Positions 1-5,462 of a stretch of 9,557 nt of DNA are shown one piece after another (within the stretch, counting starts at the first letter, position 1; the number at the start of each line of letters is the position of its first letter). Source of the DNA: Clostridiaceae bacterium (GTDB taxonomy: Bacteria; Bacillota; Clostridia; Oscillospirales; Acutalibacteraceae); the NCBI GenBank assembly GCA_016303035.1, contig JAEDML010000040.1, positions 1 through 9,557 on the forward strand. Reading direction: 5' to 3'. Under the pieces are notes generated by a model. It was not told the DNA's origin. It did not search any database and saw nothing but the letters and a program-made list of their open reading frames with translations. The position numbers and the translations under genes were made by a program.

Positions 1-13
1 ATCGTATATTGGT

Positions 14-39
14 TTAACAAATCGTGAATTATTTGTTAA
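14..39. repeat. Perfect 9-bp inverted repeat beside CIRCE
   Basis: The arms TTAACAAAT (14-22) and ATTTGTTAA (31-39) are exact reverse complements separated by 8 bases. The stem is almost all A/T with no T-tract after it, so an operator is more likely than a terminator. It ends 4 bases before the CIRCE element and overlaps a weak candidate promoter. The arms are in the opposite orientation to a clostridial Rex site. I do not know the binding protein; the helix-turn-helix of the methyltransferase encoded downstream is one speculative candidate. Confidence 0.5.
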
Positions 40-43
40 TTAT
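14..43 (+). promoter_or_regulatory. Weak candidate sigma-A promoter overlapping CIRCE
   Basis: TTAACA (14-19) is followed after 18 bases by AATTAT (38-43), giving 9 of 12 matches to the sigma-A consensus. Transcription would start around position 50, inside CIRCE, which is where HrcA operators commonly lie relative to promoters in Firmicutes. The region is AT-rich, so a chance match is quite possible. If real, a heat-inducible transcript would run into the restriction-modification operon. Confidence 0.3.
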
Positions 44-69
44 TAGCACTCTGAATAATAGAGTGCTAA
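43..69. promoter_or_regulatory. CIRCE element (HrcA operator), perfect match
   Basis: TTAGCACTC (43-51), a 9-base spacer, then GAGTGCTAA (61-69) match the CIRCE consensus exactly in both arms and spacer length. CIRCE is the binding site of the heat-shock repressor HrcA and normally precedes groESL or hrcA-grpE-dnaK. Neither is visible in the window. The site is palindromic, so it may serve a gene leftward outside the window, or a rightward transcript into the operon starting at 178. No start codon with a ribosome binding site is seen on the - strand in bases 1-42. The strong promoter at 110-138 lies 41 bases downstream of the site, outside the usual range for direct repression. Confidence 0.93.
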
Positions 70-79
70 AATATTTTTT
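67..79 (+). repeat. Left copy of a 13-nt direct repeat flanking the R-M segment
   Basis: TAAAATATTTTTT occurs here, overlapping the last three bases of CIRCE, and again identically at 3001-3013 just before the gdhA ribosome binding site. The two copies bracket the whole restriction-modification operon and its promoter. The repeat is AT-only, so chance cannot be excluded, but the placement is what an insertion with target duplication, or recombination between short homologies, would leave. Confidence 0.55.
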
Positions 80-109
80 GTCATGTTTTTCAATTTTTCA
101 AAAACCGTA

Positions 110-138
110 TTGCTATTATTCGAGATTTAGAATATAAT
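110..138 (+). promoter_or_regulatory. Sigma-A-type promoter of the restriction-modification operon
   Basis: TTGCTA (110-115) is followed after exactly 17 bases by a perfect TATAAT (133-138). Transcription would start near 145, leaving a leader of about 33 bases before the ATG at 178. This is the best promoter upstream of the operon, and it is independent of the CIRCE element further left. No separate promoter is obvious before the second or third gene, so all three are probably co-transcribed from here. Confidence 0.7.
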
Positions 139-165
139 CATATACAAGTAGCAGTGGATTCTTTC

Positions 166-171
166 GGGAGG
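166..171 (+). promoter_or_regulatory. Ribosome binding site that fixes the methyltransferase start
   Basis: GGGAGG ends 6 bases before ATG 178. An in-frame GTG at 154 has no ribosome binding site and lies only about 10 bases after the predicted transcription start, so 178 is preferred. That choice removes eight residues from the longest reading frame. Confidence 0.75.
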
Positions 172-177
172 TTTGTT

Positions 178-1248
178 ATGGAATTTATGTCTGCAAGGGA
201 AGCTGCCGATAAATGGGGCATTTCTCAAAGGCGAGTAGCCGTTCTTTGTTCTGAGCAGAGAATAGCTGAAGCGACAATGTTAGGTAATATGTGGGTTATA
301 CCTAAAACAGCTGAAAAACCAATAGATGCAAGAAGCATGCGTTATAAAGATAGCAAAGAAAAAACTGTCAAGCCTTTCTTGAAATGGGCAGGCGGTAAAG
401 GTCAGCTTCTTCGGGAGATCGAGAAATTTTACCCGTTTGCAGACGGAAAAATCACAAAATATGCCGAGCCGTTTGTAGGCGGTGGTGCAGTTTTATTCGA
501 TATACTAAGCAAATACGATTTAAAAGAAGTTTATGTCAGCGATATTAACGCTGAACTTATCAACACCTATCATATTATCCGCGATGATATAGATGCTTTG
601 ATTGAAAAACTTTATAATATGCAGAATGATTTTTTACCTTTAGATATTGATGACCGAAAGGCTTATTATATGCAAAATCGTGACCGATTTAACGATTTGA
701 AAGTTAATGGAAATGAAAATATCAACATTGAAAAGGCGGCGCTGATGATATTCCTTAATAAGACTTGCTTCAATGGTTTGTTTCGTGTAAACAAAAAAAA
801 TTTGTTTAATGTTCCTATGGGTGCCTATAAAAATCCTATGATTTGCGATGAAAATAATCTCCGTGCAGTCTCTGAAAAATTGCAAGGAGTAACTATAGTG
901 TGCGGAGATTACCGAGAGTCAGCGGACTTTATTGATGAAGACACATTTGTTTATTTTGATCCTCCTTACAGACCTATTACTGATACAGCAAGCTTCACGG
1001 CTTATACTGAAAATTCGTTTAACGATGAGGAACAAATTGAACTTGCAAGATTTGTTGATGATATTGATAGAAGGGGCGCAAAAGTCGTAATCAGTAATTC
1101 AGATCCTAAAAATTCAAATACAGAAGATGACTTTTTCGATAACATTTATTCTTCACATAAAATAAAAAGAGTTGAAGCTAACCGTATGATTAACTGCAAT
1201 AGCGAAGCAAGAGGAAAAATAAAAGAATTACTTATATCTAATTTTTAA
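178..1248 (+). CDS. Dam-family N6-adenine DNA methyltransferase (GATC type) with N-terminal helix-turn-helix
   Basis: This 356-residue protein should transfer a methyl group from SAM to adenine, most likely in GATC, protecting host DNA from the endonuclease encoded next. Residues 67-77 (FLKWAGGKGQL) and 97-109 (EPFVGGGAVLFDI) form the SAM-binding region, and DPPY at 261-264 is the catalytic motif. This is the order of the alpha class (DpnM, Dam, EcoRV methylase). Residues about 4-43 form an extra domain of the excisionase/MerR-like helix-turn-helix type (core AREAADKWGISQRRV), making the protein longer than the roughly 280 residues usual for DpnM or Dam. Such a domain could read the operon's own promoter, as N-terminal HTH extensions do in some cytosine methyltransferases; that is inference. 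The gene is AT-rich compared with gdhA and spoIIIA. Its stop codon overlaps the ribosome binding site of the endonuclease gene. It contains three of the window's four GATC sites. Confidence 0.93.
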   Translation: MEFMSAREAADKWGISQRRVAVLCSEQRIAEATMLGNMWVIPKTAEKPIDARSMRYKDSKEKTVKPFLKWAGGKGQLLREIEKFYPFADGKITKYAEPFVGGGAVLFDILSKYDLKEVYVSDINAELINTYHIIRDDIDALIEKLYNMQNDFLPLDIDDRKAYYMQNRDRFNDLKVNGNENINIEKAALMIFLNKTCFNGLFRVNKKNLFNVPMGAYKNPMICDENNLRAVSEKLQGVTIVCGDYRESADFIDEDTFVYFDPPYRPITDTASFTAYTENSFNDEEQIELARFVDDIDRRGAKVVISNSDPKNSNTEDDFFDNIYSSHKIKRVEANRMINCNSEARGKIKELLISNF

Positions 1249-1262
1249 GGAGATACAACACG

Positions 1263-2126
1263 ATGCCAAATAGAAATTTTAATGATTGGTTAACTACTTT
1301 CCGAAAAAGCATAGCGGATTACAAGTACTATATCGACTTTCCGAAAGTCCACCGTAATGTAAATGCTATCAAGGTTGAATTAAATATTTTAAATTCACTA
1401 ATCGGTTCAAAAAATATAGAAGCCGACTTTGAAAAACTGATTAAAAAATACCCTGAAACCTTAAAATGCATTCCATTGCTTTTGGCAGTCAGAGCAAATG
1501 AGATGTATGCCATTGATGGTGATGGAGAGTTTACATATAACTTTAAAAGTCCCAATTACTCTGTAAATCAATATAAGGTATTTATGCGTAAAACAGGTTT
1601 GTTTGACCTTATGCAGAATCATATTGTTAATAACCTAGTGGATTACGCAACCGGTGTTGAAACCGGCCTTGATTCGAATGGACGCAAAAACAGAGGCGGT
1701 CATTTGATGGAAAATATTGTTGAAAGCTACATTCAAAAAGCAGGATTCATAAAAGACATAAATTATTTTAAGGAAATGTATATTCATAGCATAACCGAAA
1801 AATGGGGAATCGATTTATCAGCAATTTCTAACACAGGTAAAACAGAAAAGCGTTTTGATTATGTTGTAAAGACCGAAAATCAAATCTATGTTGTGGAAAC
1901 CAACTGTTACTCAAGCGGAGGTTCGAAACTCAATGAAACCGCGAGAAGCTATAAGCAGATAGCTCAGGAGGTTGACACTATTGACCGCGTGACATTTGTG
2001 TGGTTTACGGACGGTGCAGGTTGGATAAGCGCTCGGCACAACTTAGAAGAAACTTTTGACATTATGCCGCACATATACAACATTAACGACTTAGAAAACG
2101 ACATTATCGGAGAGGTTTTCAAGTAA
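1263..2126 (+). CDS. DpnII/MboI-family type II restriction endonuclease (predicted GATC)
   Basis: This 287-residue protein should cleave unmethylated GATC. Its length is close to R.DpnII (about 288). The family signature GLDSNGRKNRGG at 135-146, followed by HLMENIVE (147-154), is diagnostic to my eye. The probable PD-(D/E)XK-like core is D199 (RFDY) with E212 in VETNCYSSGGSK (211-222). The usual lysine position reads as Asn, which I recall as typical of this family but cannot verify here. A C-terminal region follows with WFTDGAGW (247-254). The start is ATG 1263, with AAGGAG at 1247-1252 overlapping the upstream methyltransferase stop, 10 bases away. The gene overlaps the next methyltransferase by one base (TAATG). 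It sits between two methyltransferase genes, whereas the DpnII operon of Streptococcus has both methyltransferases first. Confidence 0.9.
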   Translation: MPNRNFNDWLTTFRKSIADYKYYIDFPKVHRNVNAIKVELNILNSLIGSKNIEADFEKLIKKYPETLKCIPLLLAVRANEMYAIDGDGEFTYNFKSPNYSVNQYKVFMRKTGLFDLMQNHIVNNLVDYATGVETGLDSNGRKNRGGHLMENIVESYIQKAGFIKDINYFKEMYIHSITEKWGIDLSAISNTGKTEKRFDYVVKTENQIYVVETNCYSSGGSKLNETARSYKQIAQEVDTIDRVTFVWFTDGAGWISARHNLEETFDIMPHIYNINDLENDIIGEVFK

Positions 2127-2872
2127 TGGCAAAAAAGATAATCAAGTGGGAACCCGATGATTTTGAATTGGAAATGACTACACATTGGTCTTTTCCGAAG
2201 CGTGGGGATTGGGCAACGCACGATGCAAAATGGCGTGGTAACTGGTCTCCATATATTCCGAGAAATATAATATTACGATACTCCAAAGAGGGTGATTTGG
2301 TTCTTGACCAATTTGCAGGCGGAGGAACAACCCTTGTAGAAGCAAAGCTGCTTAACCGAAACATTATCGGTGTTGATGTAAACGATGTTGCCCTTGCACG
2401 TTGTAAAGAGAAAATCAATTTTGAACACGAGGGAGCAAACGGAAAGGTATATCTTCATAAAAGCGACGCAAGAAAGCTTGATTTTATTCCGGATAAAAGT
2501 ATCGATTTAATATGTACTCACCCACCGTATGCGGATATTATAAAATACAGCGAGGATATTCCTGAAGACTTGTCTTTGCTTAAAGTCAAAGATTTTTTAG
2601 AAGAAATGAAAAAGGTCGCTAACGAAAGCTATCGAGTTCTTAAAGAGGATAAGTTCTGTGCTGTTCTGATGGGGGACACAAGACAAAAAGGCTGCATGAT
2701 ACCTATGTCCTTTGAGGTTATGCGCATCTTTGAAGATGCAGGTTTCAAACTTAAAGAACTGATAATTAAAGAACAGCACAATTGCAAAGCAACAGGATAT
2801 TGGAAAACAAACAGTGTGAAATATAATTTTTTGTTAATTGCACACGAATATTTATTTGTGTTTAAAAAATAG
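2126..2872 (+). CDS. Second SAM-dependent DNA methyltransferase with THPPY motif
   Basis: This 248-residue protein is a predicted N6-adenine or N4-cytosine DNA methyltransferase of the N6_N4_Mtase-like fold. Residues 42-53 (PYIPRNIILRYS) resemble motif X, LDQFAGGGTT (60-69) is the SAM-binding motif I with IGVDVN (81-86) after it, and THPPY (131-135) is the motif IV position. The motif order X, I, IV differs from the beta-class DpnA of the classical DpnII operon, so this is probably not a DpnA orthologue. His replaces the usual Asp, Asn or Ser before PPY, which is unusual but may be a subfamily trait. The start codon overlaps the endonuclease stop, with GGAGAGG at 2109-2115 as ribosome binding site. 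The protein may protect hemimethylated or single-stranded target, or methylate another site. It is the last gene of the AT-rich operon. Confidence 0.82.
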   Translation: MAKKIIKWEPDDFELEMTTHWSFPKRGDWATHDAKWRGNWSPYIPRNIILRYSKEGDLVLDQFAGGGTTLVEAKLLNRNIIGVDVNDVALARCKEKINFEHEGANGKVYLHKSDARKLDFIPDKSIDLICTHPPYADIIKYSEDIPEDLSLLKVKDFLEEMKKVANESYRVLKEDKFCAVLMGDTRQKGCMIPMSFEVMRIFEDAGFKLKELIIKEQHNCKATGYWKTNSVKYNFLLIAHEYLFVFKK

Positions 2873-2894
2873 TATACACTTTAAAATAATTAAC

Positions 2895-2908
2895 CGAAAG
2901 CGCTTGTT
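2895..2908. promoter_or_regulatory. Possible cre-like (CcpA) site upstream of gdhA
   Basis: The segment contains AAAGCGCTT, the core of the catabolite-responsive element consensus TGAAAGCGYTWNCA, matching about 10 of 14 positions but missing most of the outer bases. It lies about 70 bases upstream of the best gdhA promoter. Glutamate dehydrogenase would be a reasonable target for carbon control, but the match is imperfect and the call is tentative. Confidence 0.2.
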
Positions 2909-2950
2909 TTTTTAATTGTTTATGCTTTTATAGAATATAAATTAAAAAAA
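2907..2950. repeat. 11-bp perfect A/T inverted repeat after the R-M operon
   Basis: TTTTTTTAATT (2907-2917) and AATTAAAAAAA (2940-2950) are exact reverse complements around a 22-base loop. This is the only stem-like structure between the last methyltransferase gene and gdhA. All pairs are A-T, so it would be a weak terminator at best, and homopolymer runs make chance likely. No conventional GC-rich terminator closes the restriction-modification operon. Confidence 0.35.
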
Positions 2951-2963
2951 TTAAGATTTCCTA

Positions 2964-2993
2964 TTGACGGCAGGGGTGTTTTAGTAGTATTCT
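2964..2993 (+). promoter_or_regulatory. Candidate gdhA promoter
   Basis: TTGACG (2964-2969) is followed after 18 bases by TATTCT (2988-2993), giving 9 of 12 consensus matches. Transcription would start near 3000, about 30 bases before the gdhA ATG. It lies just inside the right 13-nt direct repeat, so if the segment 80-3000 is an insertion, this promoter would have arrived with it. Confidence 0.5.
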
Positions 2994-3000
2994 TTTTAGG

Positions 3001-3013
3001 TAAAATATTTTTT
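3001..3013 (+). repeat. Right copy of the 13-nt direct repeat
   Basis: TAAAATATTTTTT is identical to 67-79 and lies 2 bases before the gdhA ribosome binding site. Collapsing the two copies would place CIRCE (43-69) directly in front of the gdhA ribosome binding site, with about 11 bases between them. Confidence 0.55.
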
Positions 3014-3015
3014 AC

Positions 3016-3021
3016 AGGAGG
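3016..3021 (+). promoter_or_regulatory. gdhA ribosome binding site
   Basis: AGGAGG lies 8 bases before ATG 3030, an ideal distance. It is only 2 bases from an in-frame TTG at 3024, so ATG 3030 is the start. Confidence 0.85.
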
Positions 3022-3029
3022 CATTGAAA

Positions 3030-4379
3030 ATGTTTAAATCCCAATATTTACAGAAAGTTTATTCCGGTGTAGAGGCGCGCAACCCCGGCGAGAAGGAGTT
3101 TTTGCAGGCTGTACGCGAGGTTCTCGAATCGTTAGAGCCGGTTGTAGCGGCAGACCCGAAGTTTGAGCAGAACGGTGTTCTTGAAAGACTTGTAGAGCCT
3201 GAAAGACAGATTTTCTTCCGCGTTTCCTGGGTTGACGATAACGGCAATGTACAGGTAAACCGCGGCTACCGCGTGCAGTTTAATTCCGCTATCGGACCTT
3301 ACAAGGGCGGTCTTCGTCTGCATCCGTCGGTAAACGCTTCGGTTATTAAGTTCTTAGGCTTTGAGCAGATATTTAAAAACAGCCTTACAGGGCTTCCGAT
3401 AGGCGGCGGCAAGGGCGGTTCCGATTTTGACCCCAAGGGCAAGTCGGACGGCGAGGTTATGCGCTTCTGCCAGAGCTTTATGACCGAGCTTTCAAAGCAT
3501 ATCGGCGCTGACACCGATGTTCCTGCGGGAGATATAGGAACAGGCGCGCGCGAAATCGGCTATATGTACGGCTGGTATAAGAGACTTCGCAACGAGTTTA
3601 CCGGAGTTCTCACCGGCAAGGGTCTTACCTACGGCGGCTCGCTTGCCCGTACCGAGGCTACCGGCTACGGTCTTTGCTATTACACCGAGGAAATGCTCAA
3701 CTGCATGAAGCAGGATTCCTTTAAGGGTAAAACGGTTGTAATTTCGGGCTCGGGAAATGTTGCCATATATGCAACCGAAAAGGCTACCCAGCTCGGCGGC
3801 AAGGTAGTTGCGCTGTCCGATTCCAACGGATATATCTATGATAAGAACGGTATCAACCTTGATGTTGTTAAGCAGATTAAAGAGGTTGAGCGCGGAAGAA
3901 TCAAGGAGTATGTAAACCGCGTTTCGGGCGCCGAGTATCACGAGGGCTGCAGCGGTATATGGACAATCAAGTGCGATATCGCACTGCCCTGCGCTACACA
4001 GAACGAGCTTGACGAGGCTAGCGCAAAGGCGCTTATCGCAAACGGCGTTATCGCTGTTGCCGAGGGCGCAAATATGCCTTCTACGCCCGAGGCGGTCGAA
4101 GCCTTCCAGAAGGCGGGCGTGCTTTTCGGACCTGCAAAGGCGGCAAATGCCGGCGGCGTTGCTACCTCTGCGCTTGAAATGAGCCAGAACTCTATGCGTT
4201 ACAGCTGGACCTTTGACGAGGTAGACGCAAAGCTTCACGATATAATGGTAAATATCTTCCATAATTCCTACAATGCTTCCAAGAAGTACGGTATGGAGGG
4301 CAACCTGGTTGCCGGCGCAAACATAGCGGGCTTTGAAAAGGTTGCCGAGGCTATGATAGCTCAGGGTATATCCTACTGA
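3030..4379 (+). CDS. gdhA: NADP-type glutamate dehydrogenase, hexameric
   Basis: This 449-residue enzyme interconverts 2-oxoglutarate plus ammonium and L-glutamate in the cytoplasm, and is a main entry of nitrogen into amino acids. The length and alignment fit the roughly 450-residue hexameric GdhA family (E. coli type). The substrate domain shows K92 in PYKGGLR, K128 in PIGGGKGGSDFDPKG and D168 in DVPAGDIGTGAREIGYMYG, which are the expected substrate and catalytic residues. The Rossmann domain has SGSGNVA (239-245) and LSDSNG (262-267); Ser at 263 fits NADP preference, although cofactor use cannot be proved from sequence. The tandem stop TGA TAA is followed by a strong terminator, so gdhA is probably a single-gene unit. 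It is richer in GC than the upstream restriction operon and looks like a native, well-expressed gene. NAD dependence is the main alternative. Confidence 0.96.
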   Translation: MFKSQYLQKVYSGVEARNPGEKEFLQAVREVLESLEPVVAADPKFEQNGVLERLVEPERQIFFRVSWVDDNGNVQVNRGYRVQFNSAIGPYKGGLRLHPSVNASVIKFLGFEQIFKNSLTGLPIGGGKGGSDFDPKGKSDGEVMRFCQSFMTELSKHIGADTDVPAGDIGTGAREIGYMYGWYKRLRNEFTGVLTGKGLTYGGSLARTEATGYGLCYYTEEMLNCMKQDSFKGKTVVISGSGNVAIYATEKATQLGGKVVALSDSNGYIYDKNGINLDVVKQIKEVERGRIKEYVNRVSGAEYHEGCSGIWTIKCDIALPCATQNELDEASAKALIANGVIAVAEGANMPSTPEAVEAFQKAGVLFGPAKAANAGGVATSALEMSQNSMRYSWTFDEVDAKLHDIMVNIFHNSYNASKKYGMEGNLVAGANIAGFEKVAEAMIAQGISY

Positions 4380-4408
4380 TAAGCTTATTTAAACTTAATA
4401 AATTACGG

Positions 4409-4444
4409 GGACTGTCCTGCATTATCTGCAGGGCAGTCCTTTTT
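4409..4444 (+). terminator. Strong rho-independent terminator after gdhA
   Basis: The arms at 4409-4421 (GGACTGTCCTGCA) and 4427-4439 (TGCAGGGCAGTCC) pair over 13 positions with one G-U pair and a 5-base loop, followed directly by five T residues (4440-4444). It lies 29 bases after the gdhA stop and separates gdhA from the spoIIIA operon. Confidence 0.93.
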
Positions 4445-4467
4445 GTGTTCTAAATAGGACAACCGTT

Positions 4468-4498
4468 TCATAAGTTTTAGTAAAGTACCCGATAAGAG
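4468..4498 (+). promoter_or_regulatory. Tentative sigma-E promoter for spoIIIA
   Basis: In Bacillus subtilis this operon is transcribed in the mother cell by sigma-E. TCATAAGT (4468-4475) is close to the sigma-E -35 consensus (GHATANNT). GATAAGAG (4491-4498) is at the right distance for a -10, but fits CATACANT poorly. An alternative is CATAAGTT (4469-4476) as the -10 with a poor -35. The promoter must lie between the gdhA terminator and 4527, but its exact position is not secure. Confidence 0.28.
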
Positions 4499-4508
4499 GA
4501 AATCGGGT
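4487..4508 (+). repeat. 7-bp inverted repeat in the spoIIIAA leader
   Basis: ACCCGAT (4487-4493) and ATCGGGT (4502-4508) are exact reverse complements around an 8-base loop, ending 3 bases before the GGAGG ribosome binding site (4512-4516). It could be an operator overlapping the promoter or an mRNA hairpin affecting initiation. No T-tract follows, so it is not a terminator. Confidence 0.4.
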
Positions 4509-4526
4509 TTCGGAGGACTGACACTT

Positions 4527-5462
4527 ATGGATAACAGAGAAAGATTTAACAGCGCGCTTTACGGGGTCAGCGAGAGAATACGCAGGGTGCTCGAAACGCT
4601 GCACCCCACGGTTAAAAGCAACGCGCAGGAAATACGCATAAGAACGGGACTTCCCGTAACACTTACAGTGGGAGGGGAGACGGTGTTTATAACCGAGGAC
4701 GGGCATACCTCCTTTATGATTACCAAGGATTTGCTTAAAGCCCAAAAAAGCGATTTAGACGAGAGCTTTCGGCTTTTATGCCGAAGCTCGGTTTACGCCC
4801 ATTCAAACGAGCTTAAAAACGGGTATGTTATTATGCGTAACGGGCACCGCGCGGGAATTTTCGGAACGCTTACCGAAAACGGAATAATGCGCGATGTATC
4901 GTCGGTGAATATAAGAATCGCGCGTGAAATTTTCGGCTGTGCCAACGACATTGTAAAAAGGTACGACGGCAGGGGTCTGCTTATAGCGGGTCCTCCCGGC
5001 TGCGGTAAGACAACCGTTCTTCGCGATACGGTGCGCCAGCTTTCCGACGGACTTTGCGGCAAGATGTACAGGGTGGCGGTAATTGACAGCCGCGGTGAAA
5101 TTTCCGGCAGCTACGGCGGCGAATGTGTAAACGACCTCGGAAACAATACCGATGTGCTTATGAGCGGGGACAAGGCGGAAGGTATAGAAATAGCAATAAG
5201 GACGATGTTTCCCGATGTTGTCGCCTTTGATGAAATCGGTACTCTCGGCGAGCTTAAGGGTGTAAGCGAAAGCTTCAACGCAGGAGTTACGGTTATTACA
5301 ACCGCGCATATAGCAAGCGAGAAGGAGCTTATGACGCGCCATGTGACAAGCGGACTTATAAGAAGCGGTGCCGTCTCCACGGTAGCGTTGCTGCCTAAGG
5401 TTTACGGCGGAAAAATTAAGTTTATAGATACAAAGGAGCTTTGCCGTGCGACTGCTCGTTAA
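4527..5462 (+). CDS. spoIIIAA: Stage III sporulation protein AA, secretion-type ATPase
   Basis: This 311-residue protein (about 307 in B. subtilis) is the ATPase of the SpoIIIA-SpoIIQ complex, which links the mother cell to the engulfed forespore and keeps the forespore transcriptionally active. It is related to the GspE/PilB/VirB11 secretion ATPases. Residues 155-163 (GPPGCGKTT) are the Walker A motif, VAVIDSRGEI (183-192) follows, and VVAFDEIGT (231-239) is the Walker B with D235 and E236. No transmembrane segment is evident, so it should sit on the mother-cell side of the membrane. The start is ATG 4527 with GGAGG at 4512-4516. It is the first gene of the operon, just after the gdhA terminator, and its end overlaps spoIIIAB by 17 bases, suggesting translational coupling. 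Confidence 0.96.
   Translation: MDNRERFNSALYGVSERIRRVLETLHPTVKSNAQEIRIRTGLPVTLTVGGETVFITEDGHTSFMITKDLLKAQKSDLDESFRLLCRSSVYAHSNELKNGYVIMRNGHRAGIFGTLTENGIMRDVSSVNIRIAREIFGCANDIVKRYDGRGLLIAGPPGCGKTTVLRDTVRQLSDGLCGKMYRVAVIDSRGEISGSYGGECVNDLGNNTDVLMSGDKAEGIEIAIRTMFPDVVAFDEIGTLGELKGVSESFNAGVTVITTAHIASEKELMTRHVTSGLIRSGAVSTVALLPKVYGGKIKFIDTKELCRATAR
5432..5438 (+). promoter_or_regulatory. Ribosome binding site for the spoIIIAB GTG start
   Basis: AAAGGAG inside the end of spoIIIAA is 7 bases before GTG 5446. This supports a GTG start inside the upstream gene. Confidence 0.8.

Noticed and set aside
14..50. Rex (redox repressor) operator
   Set aside because: The arms TTAACAA and TTGTTAA are in the reverse arrangement and spacing to a Rex site, and TTGTTAA at 33-39 lacks a matching second half.
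86..101. Tandem TTTTTCAA repeat
   Set aside because: Two short low-complexity copies with no evident role.
117..134. TATTC/GAATA inverted repeat within the R-M promoter as an operator
   Set aside because: There are only five base pairs in AT-rich sequence, which is expected by chance.
154..177. GTG start at 154 for the first methyltransferase
   Set aside because: It has no ribosome binding site, whereas ATG 178 has GGGAGG 6 bases upstream and begins just before the HTH domain.
2896..2913. Intrinsic terminator AAGCGCTT plus T-run after the R-M operon
   Set aside because: The palindrome has no room for a loop, so it cannot form a stable RNA hairpin.
3024..3029. TTG start at 3024 for gdhA
   Set aside because: It lies only 2 bases after AGGAGG; ATG 3030 is ideally spaced.
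3492..4262. 256-residue open frame on the - strand
   Set aside because: It is fully inside gdhA, has no recognisable domain, and reflects the codon bias of the + strand gene.
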